A stretch of 64,000 nucleotides of DNA from an uncultured Rhodospirillaceae bacterium (GTDB lineage Bacteria; Pseudomonadota; Alphaproteobacteria; Rhodospirillales; Magnetospirillaceae), in NCBI GenBank assembly GCA_937887565.1, contig CALABS010000077.1:186001-250000 (forward strand), in the 5' to 3' direction. Positions 17,098 through 25,430 of this stretch are shown here, piece by piece. Positions within the stretch are counted from its first letter, which is position 1, and every line of letters begins with the position of its first letter. The position numbers and the translations under genes are program-made. The notes below the pieces were generated by a model. The model made no database searches. It worked only from the letters and a program-made list of their open reading frames with translations, and had not been told where the DNA came from.

Positions 17098-17736
17098 TCA
17101 AGCGCGAGGGGCCAGCGACAGGAATTCGTACAGTTCCCCGCTACGGTTGCGCAGGAAGAACACCCGTAGCGGCTGGCCGAATGGAGCGACGGTGAAGCAT
17201 TTCCCCGGCGCGAAGCCGGCGCCGACCAGGTGTTCGCGCAGACGGTCGGCATTGGTACACAACAGGGAGAGGCAGACCCAGCCCGGCTGATCCAGCGTGG
17301 TGGGTCTCGCCGGTGCGGTCTCGAAGCATACCCGCAAGGAGGCGCCGACGGCGCTGGCCGGAATGATCACCTTGCCGTCCGTGGCGGGAAGCCCCATGGC
17401 CGCCCACAAGGCGGCCGCTTCATCCGGAGACGCGCAGGCGCAGGTCAAGTCCGGCGGGGCTTCCAAGGCGAGGGTATAGGCCGGGAGTCCGCCGGATGTC
17501 GGGCCGTGGTCGTGCAAAAGCTCGACGGGCGGCAGGTTGGGTGCGGTCAACAGGTCCATGTCGAAGGTGGGGGCGAGGGGCCGCCCGCAGAAGGGCGCCT
17601 TGGCCGCCGGGTTGGCGATTCCGCGCGCCCGCTTGGCGACTCCATAGCCATGTGCGGCGAGGCGCCGCCCGTCTTCCTCGATGTCGCGGGTGGAAAGGAC
17701 CAGATGGCTGACGCCAAGGATGGTCGGTGATCTCAT
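17098..17736 (-). CDS. VOC-family (glyoxalase/bleomycin-resistance fold) protein
   Basis: The 212-residue protein starts MRSPTILGVSHLVLSTRDIEEDG, the first beta-alpha-beta module of vicinal-oxygen-chelate proteins, with His11 as a possible metal ligand. A second module follows (ACASPDEAAALWAAMG; WVCLSLLCTN) and it ends FFLRNRSGELYEFLSL, where Glu is the usual last ligand. Members are isomerases, epimerases, dioxygenases or lyases. The start overlaps the cyclase stop as ATGA. It is the last gene of the seven-gene operon 23533-17098 and is convergent with the methyltransferase gene. Its reaction is unknown. Confidence 0.72.
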   Translation of the reverse strand: MRSPTILGVSHLVLSTRDIEEDGRRLAAHGYGVAKRARGIANPAAKAPFCGRPLAPTFDMDLLTAPNLPPVELLHDHGPTSGGLPAYTLALEAPPDLTCACASPDEAAALWAAMGLPATDGKVIIPASAVGASLRVCFETAPARPTTLDQPGWVCLSLLCTNADRLREHLVGAGFAPGKCFTVAPFGQPLRVFFLRNRSGELYEFLSLAPRA

Positions 17737-18398
17737 CGCGCGATGGCGAAACAACGTGCCGGGGCACCGTCTCCGCCCTTGATCTTCAACGGTGCCACCA
17801 CGAGTTGGATCCGGTCGGTGGGAACGGATCGCAGATTGGTCAGGTACTCCACCAGGATCACGCCGCTGCCGAGCAGGATCTTGTGGTTGGGCGAATCCTT
17901 GGGGCATCCGCGGCCGTTGCGGGGGTCGTCGGGCATGGGGGTGTCCATGGCCAGCAGTCGGCACCCCTTGTCAACCAGCCATCGCGCGGCCGTTTCGGAG
18001 AGGAAGGGGTGATCGTTGTAGTAGTCCATGGTGCCGATCTGGTCCGACCAGTCGAAACGCAGGACGATCCGCTCGGCCCAGCGGCCTGCCAACGCGGCGT
18101 CCAATTCGGTCACGTCGATCATGTGCTTGCGTGGGACCCGCGAGAAATCCACCACGACCGCCGGGCCGACCAACTGGTCCAAGGCGATCTCGTCGATCGG
18201 GGCGCCGCCGGGGATGAAGTGGAGCGGCGCGTCCACGTGAGTGCCGGTGTGGGTTCCCATGCACACCTTCCGCGTCTCACGGTTTTCGATGCCGTGGCGG
18301 CCGAGCTGCGTGATCTCGACGAAGGGATGCCAATGGGTGGGGAAGGTCTGCATCCCCTCGTGGACGGGAAGGGTAAGGTCGATGATGGTGTCCGACAT
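17733..18398 (-). CDS. cyclase / kynurenine formamidase-like metal hydrolase
   Basis: The 221-residue protein has the cyclase-family hallmark HTGTHVDAPLHF (H50, H54 and D56 as metal ligands), an early strand IIDLTLPVHEGM, and a conserved GCRLLAMDTPMPDD stretch. The family includes arylformamidase KynB, isatin hydrolase and cyclases of polyketide pathways, all hydrolysing or forming amide, lactam or ring bonds with Mn/Zn. The start MSDTI has a GGAGGTCCC site. It is the sixth gene of the operon, 19 bases after the AMP-ligase. No tryptophan catabolic genes are nearby, so a pathway-specific role is more likely than kynurenine formation. Confidence 0.82.
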   Translation of the reverse strand: MSDTIIDLTLPVHEGMQTFPTHWHPFVEITQLGRHGIENRETRKVCMGTHTGTHVDAPLHFIPGGAPIDEIALDQLVGPAVVVDFSRVPRKHMIDVTELDAALAGRWAERIVLRFDWSDQIGTMDYYNDHPFLSETAARWLVDKGCRLLAMDTPMPDDPRNGRGCPKDSPNHKILLGSGVILVEYLTNLRSVPTDRIQLVVAPLKIKGGDGAPARCFAIAR

Positions 18399-18417
18399 GG
18401 GACCTCCGGGTGGGCGA

Positions 18418-19932
18418 CTACGATAGGGTGCGGGCAAGCTCGTGCTTCAAGACCTTCCCCGTCGGGTTGCGCGGGAAGGCCGGCAGGGCGATCATCCGCG
18501 CCGGGACGGCGGCGGTCGGCAGGACGCTGCGGCAGTGGGCCGTCAGCCCGGCCTGGACCGCGTCGAGTGTCAGTCCGCCGGCCAAGACCAGGAAGGCCAC
18601 CGGCTCCTCGCCCCAGAAGGGGTGGGGGCTGCCGACGACCGCGGCGTCGACCACGCCGGGACGAGACAGAAGCGCTTCCTCGATCGCGCGGGGAGATACG
18701 TTAGTGCCGCCGACGATGATCAGGTCCTTCAGGCGCCCGGTGATGTAGAGATGCCCGTCGGGATCGACGCGTCCGATGTCGCCGGTCGGCATCCACCCGT
18801 CCTCGAGCGGGGAGGCCGGCTCGGAATTCTCCTCGGTGAGATAGCCCTCCAGCGCCCAGCGGGTCGCCACCCACAGCTCGCCCTCGGTTCCCGGCGGCTG
18901 CGCGGTGCCGTCCGCCGACCGGGTCTCGACGGTCACGCCGTCGATCAAATGACCGACCGACGCTGGCTGGCGGTCGCACAGCCGTGAATTGGCGGAGACC
19001 AGCATCACCTCGGTCATGCCGTAACTTTCCAGGCATTCCACGCCGAACCTTTCCTCGAAGGCGGCCTTGGTCGCCGGGGACAGCGGCGCCGTCCCGACGA
19101 AAACGTTGCGCAGGGTCCGGCGAGTCCAGGCCGGTACCTCGTTTCCGCGCGAGAGGCGGTGCAGCAGCGCGGCCATGGTCGGGGTCAGCCACATGGTGTC
19201 CACGTCTTCGGCCATTGCGGGCACCCAGAATGCGAGGGCCCGCTGGGCGTCGAAGGCCGGAGCCAGCACGACCGTCCCCCCCGCCGCCAACGGCGACAGG
19301 ATGGTGTTGAGAAATCCCGCCATGTAGCACATCGGCATGACGTGCAGCATGCGGGTGGTCGCATCCAGGCCGGCCAGGGAGTTGAAGGCCTGCACGTTGC
19401 CCAGCATGGCGTCGACCCGGTGGGCGACACCCTTGGGGCGACCGACTGTCCCGGAGGTGAACGTGATCGATAGGATGGCGTCGCCGTCGACGGACGGGGC
19501 GCCGGGGATATGGTCGCGACACCCCGCTAGCAGTCCGTCTCCGGCGACTCGAAGGATGGGACAGGGTGCCTCGATGCGCGCGAGATTGGTGTCGTCGGCG
19601 ACCAGCAAAGTCGCTCGCGATGCCCGGGTGATGAAGGACATGATGTCCGGCGGCAACGAGGGATTCACCGGAACCGCCGAGAAGCCACCGTGCAGGCAGG
19701 CAAGGTAGAAGATTGCCAAGTCGATGCCGTTCGGCAGCGACGCGGCGATTCGCGCACCGGCCGGGACACGCTCGCCCAGAAGTGCCGCCAGCCGAGCGGC
19801 GGCGTCGAGGGTCTCCCGGTAGTTCAGTTGGCGTCGCTTACCGGGCGTGGTGACGTCCACGAAGGCCGTCTTATCGCCGCTCCGTTCGGTAATCGCGCGG
19901 AACTGGGCGAGTGGCGAGTCTGCTCGCGTCAT
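18418..19932 (-). CDS. AMP-dependent acyl ligase (adenylate-forming enzyme)
   Basis: The 504-residue enzyme has a complete set of ANL-superfamily motifs. These are the P-loop TSGTVGRPKG at 159-168, ESYGMTE in the middle, MPTGDIGRVDPDGHLYITGR, and a C-terminal NPTGKVLKHE with the catalytic Lys. It should adenylate a carboxylic acid and pass it to CoA or to a carrier protein. The acyl carrier protein encoded first in the same operon is an obvious acceptor. The start overlaps the aldolase stop (ATGA). The acid specificity cannot be read by eye. Confidence 0.85.
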   Translation of the reverse strand: MTRADSPLAQFRAITERSGDKTAFVDVTTPGKRRQLNYRETLDAAARLAALLGERVPAGARIAASLPNGIDLAIFYLACLHGGFSAVPVNPSLPPDIMSFITRASRATLLVADDTNLARIEAPCPILRVAGDGLLAGCRDHIPGAPSVDGDAILSITFTSGTVGRPKGVAHRVDAMLGNVQAFNSLAGLDATTRMLHVMPMCYMAGFLNTILSPLAAGGTVVLAPAFDAQRALAFWVPAMAEDVDTMWLTPTMAALLHRLSRGNEVPAWTRRTLRNVFVGTAPLSPATKAAFEERFGVECLESYGMTEVMLVSANSRLCDRQPASVGHLIDGVTVETRSADGTAQPPGTEGELWVATRWALEGYLTEENSEPASPLEDGWMPTGDIGRVDPDGHLYITGRLKDLIIVGGTNVSPRAIEEALLSRPGVVDAAVVGSPHPFWGEEPVAFLVLAGGLTLDAVQAGLTAHCRSVLPTAAVPARMIALPAFPRNPTGKVLKHELARTLS

Positions 19933-20987
19933 CCCTGTTCAGCGCCATGGTACCGGTTGAGCTGGAACCGCGTCAGCGGCTCGTTCAGCCGTTTGGCGTC
20001 GGCCAGGCGGCGAGCTTCCTCCTCGACAAGGGCGCGGGGGGCGTTGACCTTGTCCCGGGCGCAGACCGCAATGATCAGGCGGCGGGGGTCCACCGCGTAT
20101 TTTCCGGCGAACTCGCGGATCACGCCCATGTAGCTGGAATGGAACTGGGCGTAGCCGGCGACCAAGTCCATGGACGCGGTTCCCCGCGCCGTAATCAGTG
20201 GGACGATGAAGCGTTCGCCGATATCCATGACGTCGACGGGGTCGATGCCGCTGGGCATACCCTGCCGATCAAGGGCGCACAGCAAGTGTTCGGTGGGGGT
20301 GTTGCCGGCACTGCGCCCAAATCCCTGGAGTGAACTGTCGACCAGGCTGGCTCCGCATTCAATAGCCGCCAGTGCGTTGGCGACGCCCATGCCGAGGTTG
20401 TCGTGGCCATGGAAACCGAGGGTGATGGAGGTGCGCTTGCGAACCGCCTCGGCGTAGCGCCGGATATCGTCAGGAAACATGCCGCCCGCCGAATCGACGA
20501 TGTAGATGACGTCGGTTCCGAAATCTTGCGACATCAGTGCCAACTCGGCGAAGTCCTCGGGTGTGCTGGCGTAGGATTTCATGAAATTGGAGCAGACCAT
20601 CATGCCGTGCTGCTTGGCGCGCTCGATGAAGGGCTTCGACGACCGCACCTCGGTCACGTTGGTGCCGACGCGGACGAAGTTCATCCCGTAGCCGGCGGCC
20701 AAATCCAGATGGTCCAGCGTGGCGATGCCCGGGATGCAGAACATGCCCCAGCGCGCGGACGTCAGTGTCTCGGCGGTGGCGCGCATATAGGCTTCGTCGG
20801 TCTCGGCGGCGGCGCCCATCCCCTTCTCGGATGCGCCCAGGCCGATGCCGTGGCCCACTTCGATATACGGGAATCCCGCCTGTTCCAGTGCGCCGGCGAT
20901 CTGGGCGGTGTCGGTGGCGGTGAACTGGAAGTTGATGGCGTAACTACCGTCGCGGAGCGTGCATTCAAGGATTTCGACGGGTGCCAT
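19929..20987 (-). CDS. HMGL-type (DRE-TIM) aldolase/lyase
   Basis: The 352-residue protein has the DRE-TIM metallolyase signature. LECTLRDGSYAINF is at the N-terminus (R12, D13, G14), and the metal-binding HxH is GFHGHDNLGMGVANA (H193, H195). A GASLVDSSLQGFGRSAGNTPTEHLL strand follows, as in 4-hydroxy-2-oxovalerate aldolases and homocitrate/isopropylmalate synthase relatives. It likely makes or breaks a carbon-carbon bond on a 2-oxo acid. It lacks the long C-terminal regulatory domain of LeuA. A strong AGGAGG site and a 62-base gap separate it from the methyltransferase. It is fourth in the operon. Confidence 0.8.
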   Translation of the reverse strand: MAPVEILECTLRDGSYAINFQFTATDTAQIAGALEQAGFPYIEVGHGIGLGASEKGMGAAAETDEAYMRATAETLTSARWGMFCIPGIATLDHLDLAAGYGMNFVRVGTNVTEVRSSKPFIERAKQHGMMVCSNFMKSYASTPEDFAELALMSQDFGTDVIYIVDSAGGMFPDDIRRYAEAVRKRTSITLGFHGHDNLGMGVANALAAIECGASLVDSSLQGFGRSAGNTPTEHLLCALDRQGMPSGIDPVDVMDIGERFIVPLITARGTASMDLVAGYAQFHSSYMGVIREFAGKYAVDPRRLIIAVCARDKVNAPRALVEEEARRLADAKRLNEPLTRFQLNRYHGAEQG

Positions 20988-21049
20988 GGCGGCCTCCTGC
21001 CTCGAGTTCGTTACCCATTCTAGGCCGTCAAATGTGAATCAATGCTTGC

Positions 21050-22192
21050 TCAGAGCTTCACGCAGTCGAATACCCACCAGACCGGAAATTCGGCGGCGAA
21101 TGCGCCGGCGCGCTCGTCGTCCGGTGGCCCGGCTTCGGCGAGCGGCTCGTGGATGCGGGCGATGGCGAAGCCGGCCTCGTGCAGAGCTTCCGAGACCGCT
21201 CCAAGCGTCGGTGTGACTGAATAGAGGCGGTGGGCGTATTCGGTCAGGACGGTGAAGGGGCGGCGCGCACTTCCCATCCATGGAGCCAGCCAGAAGGTCC
21301 CGTGGGGTTGCATTATCGTCAGTCGCCCGCCAGGCGGCATCCGTTGGCCGAGGCGCCGCAACAACTCTTCGGGTGGCAGGCGAGGCGGCCGGTTGTCCAT
21401 GGTGTGGAAATAGAACATCAAGACGTCGGCCATCCACACCATATCGATGGGTCGATCGGGCAGCGCCGCCAGCGGGTCGTCGGCGTTCAGATCCATCACG
21501 GCCGGGGTGAAGTTCGCGCCCACCGCCGCCTGGGCCTTGTCGAGCAGGTCGCGGCTGGGGTCGAGCCCAATGACCCGCGCCCCCATTTCGGCGAAGCGGC
21601 GCGAGGCCATGCCGCTGCCGCAACCAAAATCCAACACCGTCTTCCCGGTCACGTCCAGTTTGGAGAAGAAATCCTCCAGGAAGCGTTGCTGGACGTATTT
21701 GTAGAGGGTCTCGCCCACGGTGCCGGTGGCCGGGTCGAACTTTTGGGAATACCACCAGGCATCGGGATCGATGCGCCGTCGGAAGCGGAACTCCTGGCCC
21801 AGCTGCTGGTGGAAGGTGCCGAAATGAGCAGCGTCCAAAGGCGAGCGCAGAGGCGCGAAGTAGTCTTCGTAGGCGGCATCGTCGGTCACCACGATGAAAT
21901 GCCTTTCCAGGAAGGCCAACGCCTCGGCGGCATCGGCGAAGGTGACGCGGGGGCTGTCATCGGCACGGTCTAGCCGCGTCGGATCGGCCAGCAGGCCGGC
22001 GGCATTGCTGAAGGTGCTCCGATCCGAAGCCGCCAAGGCTTCGGAGGTCGAGCCACACAGAATGAGATCGACCAGCCCCTTGCCAAGCCAAACGTGCCGG
22101 CGGGCACGCACGTTGGTGGCCAGCATGCCGCCAGCCTCGGGGACCATCACCACGTCGGAGCAGATGGGCCATGGGCCGGTGTCAGTCGGCAT
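21050..22192 (-). CDS. class I SAM-dependent methyltransferase
   Basis: From the ATG at 22192 the protein is 380 residues. A 150-residue N-terminal region of unknown type precedes a standard methyltransferase domain. That domain has LDFGCGSG at 187-194, ARVIGLDPS (acidic ribose ligand), IDMVWMADVLMFY and a PGGRLTIMQPHG strand. A TTG at 22204 would add four residues. The start lies inside the GNAT-like gene (11-base overlap), so translation is coupled. In the operon it could O- or N-methylate the product or its intermediate; the acceptor is unknown. Confidence 0.72.
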   Translation of the reverse strand: MPTDTGPWPICSDVVMVPEAGGMLATNVRARRHVWLGKGLVDLILCGSTSEALAASDRSTFSNAAGLLADPTRLDRADDSPRVTFADAAEALAFLERHFIVVTDDAAYEDYFAPLRSPLDAAHFGTFHQQLGQEFRFRRRIDPDAWWYSQKFDPATGTVGETLYKYVQQRFLEDFFSKLDVTGKTVLDFGCGSGMASRRFAEMGARVIGLDPSRDLLDKAQAAVGANFTPAVMDLNADDPLAALPDRPIDMVWMADVLMFYFHTMDNRPPRLPPEELLRRLGQRMPPGGRLTIMQPHGTFWLAPWMGSARRPFTVLTEYAHRLYSVTPTLGAVSEALHEAGFAIARIHEPLAEAGPPDDERAGAFAAEFPVWWVFDCVKL

Positions 22193-23282
22193 CGCGGAAT
22201 CCAATGCGATCGAGGTCGTGGAGGGTCGGCCAGTCGCGGTCGCTGTCGCCCTTGGTGAAGTATACCGCGTCCGGCGACCGCCATCCCTCGACCCGGCGCG
22301 CCTCGCGGCCGCCCATGAAGAAGGTGTTGGTCCACTGACGGTGCTCGAGTGGCGCGAGCAGGTGGGGGATTGCGTCGAGGCCGGTGCTGGGGTCGGCGGG
22401 AAGGAACCCTCCGGCCGCCAGCGCGTCGTCCATGCACGATCCGATGACCATGAAGTCGCTGAACAGTGCGCCGGCCTCCGCCGCCAGGGCGGCGACCGCT
22501 CGCACGGTAGCGCCGCCCCATCCGGCTTCGGTCACCAGTTCGGTGATGCGGCAGACGGGTCCGAAATCGGACTGCTGAAGGCGGACCACGGCCAGACCCA
22601 CCAGCTCGCCCTCACGCCGCACCTCAACGAAACGGTAGCCGATATGCGGCGCCGAGTAACGCCAACGGAAGTAGTCGGACGTGCGGTCTGTTGTGCACAC
22701 CAGCGGTGCACGGAACCGGTGCCACAGGGGATCGTAGTCGTCGGGGATGTCGTCGCGCCAGCCTGCCTGGACGTCATCCGGAGCGTCGGCGGGCTGTATG
22801 GCCATGGCGGCAAGCCGCTCCGCCTGGTCGGGACGGGCCATCACCATCGCCCGCCGGTCATGAAGGCGGACGAAGCGTCGCATGCGCAGCCCGGGGACTT
22901 CCTCGCCCATGAGGGCGTTGATCGGCCCCGAGACGTCGTTGCCGGACATGGCTCCGACGACGGGAAAGGTGCGGTAGGCCCACAGATAGAGCTTGGCGCC
23001 TTCTCCCGTCCGTTGGGCATCCTCCTCGACCACGCCGTTGGAGATCCATCCCAGCCGGGTCTGTCGGCCAGCCAGCCAGCAGGGAACGACAATGAACATC
23101 ATCACGCCCGCAAAGGCGCCGTCGGGGCGTTCCAGCGCCATGGCCGCCCATCCGCCATGGAAGGGGTTGCTGAACCAATGCCGGTTGAACGCGCGTTCCG
23201 GGACATGGGAGAAGCCGAAATGACGGGCGATGAAATCCTTTAGGCGAGGCCAGTCGGAGTCGCCGATGGCGCGCAGCCTCAC
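22182..23282 (-). CDS. GNAT-like acyltransferase, putative
   Basis: The 366-residue protein starts MRLRAIGDSDWPRLKDFIARHFG, like the first strand-helix of GNAT N-acyltransferases. It has a central LGWISNGVVEEDAQRTGEGAKLYLWAY stretch that reads like the acyl-CoA pyrophosphate loop region. A second half (FRWRYSAPHIGYRFVEVRREGELVGLAVVR) repeats the fold, as in tandem GNAT/FemAB-like proteins. It could move an acyl group from the adjacent carrier protein to an amine; that is inference. The start is GTG, overlapping the acyl carrier protein stop (GTGA). Confidence 0.55.
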   Translation of the reverse strand: MRLRAIGDSDWPRLKDFIARHFGFSHVPERAFNRHWFSNPFHGGWAAMALERPDGAFAGVMMFIVVPCWLAGRQTRLGWISNGVVEEDAQRTGEGAKLYLWAYRTFPVVGAMSGNDVSGPINALMGEEVPGLRMRRFVRLHDRRAMVMARPDQAERLAAMAIQPADAPDDVQAGWRDDIPDDYDPLWHRFRAPLVCTTDRTSDYFRWRYSAPHIGYRFVEVRREGELVGLAVVRLQQSDFGPVCRITELVTEAGWGGATVRAVAALAAEAGALFSDFMVIGSCMDDALAAGGFLPADPSTGLDAIPHLLAPLEHRQWTNTFFMGGREARRVEGWRSPDAVYFTKGDSDRDWPTLHDLDRIGFRDAD

Positions 23283-23533
23283 CGCGTGGCTCCGGTCTTC
23301 GCGGCGACCATGGTCGCCAGTGCCGAAATGCGGGAGAAGGTATCCTCGGTCAGTTCGTCGGGAGCGAGGACGAGGTCGAACTTCTCCTCGATGAACATCA
23401 CCAGGCTCAACAGTTTCAGGGAGTCGAGGATTCCGGTCTCGAACAGGTCGCCGTCCTCGTCGAAAGGCCGGCCGGCGGCGAGGTCGGAAGCGATATAGGC
23501 CTTGATCTGGGCGGCGATGGCTTCGGTGTCCAT
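23279..23533 (-). CDS. acyl carrier protein
   Basis: This is an 84-residue carrier protein. The phosphopantetheine attachment site is DSLKLLSLVMFIEEKFDL with Ser38, preceded by LFETGIL. The helix-II acidic face EEKFDLVL is typical. It is not the housekeeping AcpP, which is more acidic and sits with fabF. The start MDTEAIAAQ has GAGGATCTC upstream. It is the first gene of the seven-gene operon and would carry the acid activated by the AMP-ligase at 18418. The 158-base gap upstream is AT-rich and divides it from a divergent glycosyltransferase gene. Confidence 0.85.
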   Translation of the reverse strand: MDTEAIAAQIKAYIASDLAAGRPFDEDGDLFETGILDSLKLLSLVMFIEEKFDLVLAPDELTEDTFSRISALATMVAAKTGATR

Positions 23534-23691
23534 GAGATCCTCGGACGAGTGTCGGGCTCTGAGCATACGGATTCGACGATAGGTCGCCGGCCTTAAGACT
23601 TCGTTAGCGCCGGCCGGCCACCATACGCAGAAAAATATTAACACTTTTGGTGTGAAGTCCTTTGCGAGACCCATGCTCAGGGATGCGCGCG

Positions 23692-24588
23692 ATGTCAAAC
23701 AAGGCACTGGTTACCGTCGTCATCGGCGAATACACTACGGAAGGCTGGAAACGTTGGTTTCTGCCGACGTGGGAGCAATACGCACGCAAGCACGGCTACG
23801 ATATCGTCGTGCTCGACGATTACGTCGACGGCAATCCCAAGGGCCGGACGCCCAACTGGCAGAAGCTGCGCATCCTCGAGCATCCCAAGGTCAACAAGTA
23901 CGAGCATGTGGTCTGGCTGGATGCCGACATCCTCATCAATCACCACACCGCACCCTGTGTCGTCGAGCACCACGACAGCGACCGCGTTGGGTTGGTATGC
24001 GACAAGGAAGTTCTGCGCATTCCGCTGCGTATCGACAATCTGGCGGCTCGCCTGCATCGGATCGTCGGCCCCCATGCCTTCGTCCCGCTGAGCGACATCT
24101 ATCGCAAGATCGGGCTCGACGAGACGGTCGACGACTATTCCAACACTGGCGTGATGGTGCTGCGCACCTCGCGGCACCGATCGGTTCTTGAGCACATCTA
24201 CACCGCGTTCGAGGAGAAGCCCGGCAGCGCCAAGGAGGAGGTTCCGACGTCGTGGTATCTCCACGGCAATGGCCTGACGAAGGGCCTGGACAAGCGTTTC
24301 AACCAGATCTGGATCTGGGAGATGCTTGAGCACCAGCCCCATGTCTGGCGCCGCAGGTTTCGCTTGGCCGATAATCCGCAGTTGGAAGCCCTGTTGACCA
24401 TCGCGGTCAACACGGTGTGGCACAATTCCTGGTTCCTGCATTTCACCGCCGACGGCTTCCGCGACAACGACGGGGTGTTCTACTCCTGCCGCGAGGATGT
24501 CCGCTTCGTGCGCACCGACTGCGCCAGCATTTTGGATTTCGACATCAACCAGAAGGACGGGGGCATCGCCGTCGCCTGCGCCGGCTGA
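23692..24588 (+). CDS. glycosyltransferase, putative (DxD, GMA12/MNN10-like)
   Basis: The 298-residue protein has a nucleotide-sugar-binding N-terminal half (LVTVVIGEYTTEGWKRWFLPTW; YDIVVLDDYVDG) and a metal-binding DAD in VVWLDADILINHH. This arrangement is seen in GT34/GT8-type transferases. A second region (DDYSNTGVMVLRTSRHRSVLEHIY) matches the acceptor-side helices of that fold. The ATG at 23692 gives MSNKALVTVV; 23683 is a possible alternative. There is no membrane segment. It is divergent from the seven-gene operon and may share its regulatory region. Substrate unknown. Confidence 0.62.
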   Translation: MSNKALVTVVIGEYTTEGWKRWFLPTWEQYARKHGYDIVVLDDYVDGNPKGRTPNWQKLRILEHPKVNKYEHVVWLDADILINHHTAPCVVEHHDSDRVGLVCDKEVLRIPLRIDNLAARLHRIVGPHAFVPLSDIYRKIGLDETVDDYSNTGVMVLRTSRHRSVLEHIYTAFEEKPGSAKEEVPTSWYLHGNGLTKGLDKRFNQIWIWEMLEHQPHVWRRRFRLADNPQLEALLTIAVNTVWHNSWFLHFTADGFRDNDGVFYSCREDVRFVRTDCASILDFDINQKDGGIAVACAG

Positions 24589-24594
24589 GGTCCG

Positions 24595-25410
24595 TCAGCC
24601 GGCCGCCGCGCGGCCGGCGATGCCCTGGAGCCCCAGGGCGTCCACCAGCGCGCGTAGTTCCTGGCGCGCCGCCACGTGGCTCATGTTGAGCTCGAAGCCC
24701 AGGATCTTCTGGCGCAGGTCGAGAAGGGTCAGCCCTTCCAGGAACATCGACCGGTAGATGACGCGCTCGCCCAGGCCGGGCACGACGCGGAAGCCGATGC
24801 GCTTGGCCAGGTCGGCCAGCAGTTTTTCCATCACCTGCTTGTTCTTGGCGTCCAGGTGGGCGAGGCGGTTCCTGAGCACGATCCAGTCCACCACCGCCTT
24901 CTCGCCGCGCATGGCGCGGGCCTTCTTGGTTTCCCACACCATCTCGGCGTAATGGCTGGGGCGCACGATCCGCATGCTCTCGGGGTCCACCAGCGCCAGC
25001 ACGTCCAGGTCGACCAAGCTGTCGTTCAGCGGCGTGACCAGGGTGTCGGCGAAGGAATGGCCCAGCCGCGACAGGTAGTGGTCGGAACCGGGGGTGTCGA
25101 TCACCACCACGTCGTGCTGGCCCCTGAGCCGGGCCACCGTCTCCACCAGCCGCTCCTCATCGGCGGCGCGGTCGGCGGTGGGCGGCAGGGCGACGTGGTC
25201 GGGGATCAGGAGGCCCAGCTCGGCCGCATCCTTGCGGGTTTTGCGGTTGTGGATGTAGCGGGTCAAGGTCGCCTGGCGGGCGTCGATGTCGATGGAGCCC
25301 ACCGACAGGCCCATGTTCAGCAGGCTGACGATGAGGTGCATGGACACCGTCGATTTGCCGGTGCCGCCCTTCTCGTTGCCGACCACGACGACGTGCGTTT
25401 GCTTGCTCAT
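24595..25410 (-). CDS. mipZ: MipZ, division-site positioning ParA-type ATPase
   Basis: MipZ forms a gradient from the ParB-bound poles and blocks FtsZ assembly, placing the division site at mid-cell. The 271-residue product has the deviant Walker A KGGTGKST (14-21) after VVVVGNE and the IDTPGSDHYLSRLGHSFADTLVTPLNDSLVDLDVL stretch. It also has the MipZ-specific VDWIVLRNRLAHLDAKN and GFRVVPGLGERVIYRSMFLEGLTLLDL segments. A GAGGAA site supports the ATG at 25410. It lies 20 bases after the molybdopterin oxidoreductase gene, although the two functions are unrelated. Confidence 0.93.
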   Translation of the reverse strand: MSKQTHVVVVGNEKGGTGKSTVSMHLIVSLLNMGLSVGSIDIDARQATLTRYIHNRKTRKDAAELGLLIPDHVALPPTADRAADEERLVETVARLRGQHDVVVIDTPGSDHYLSRLGHSFADTLVTPLNDSLVDLDVLALVDPESMRIVRPSHYAEMVWETKKARAMRGEKAVVDWIVLRNRLAHLDAKNKQVMEKLLADLAKRIGFRVVPGLGERVIYRSMFLEGLTLLDLRQKILGFELNMSHVAARQELRALVDALGLQGIAGRAAAG

Positions 25411-25430
25411 GCCGGGTTCCTCGCCATCCA

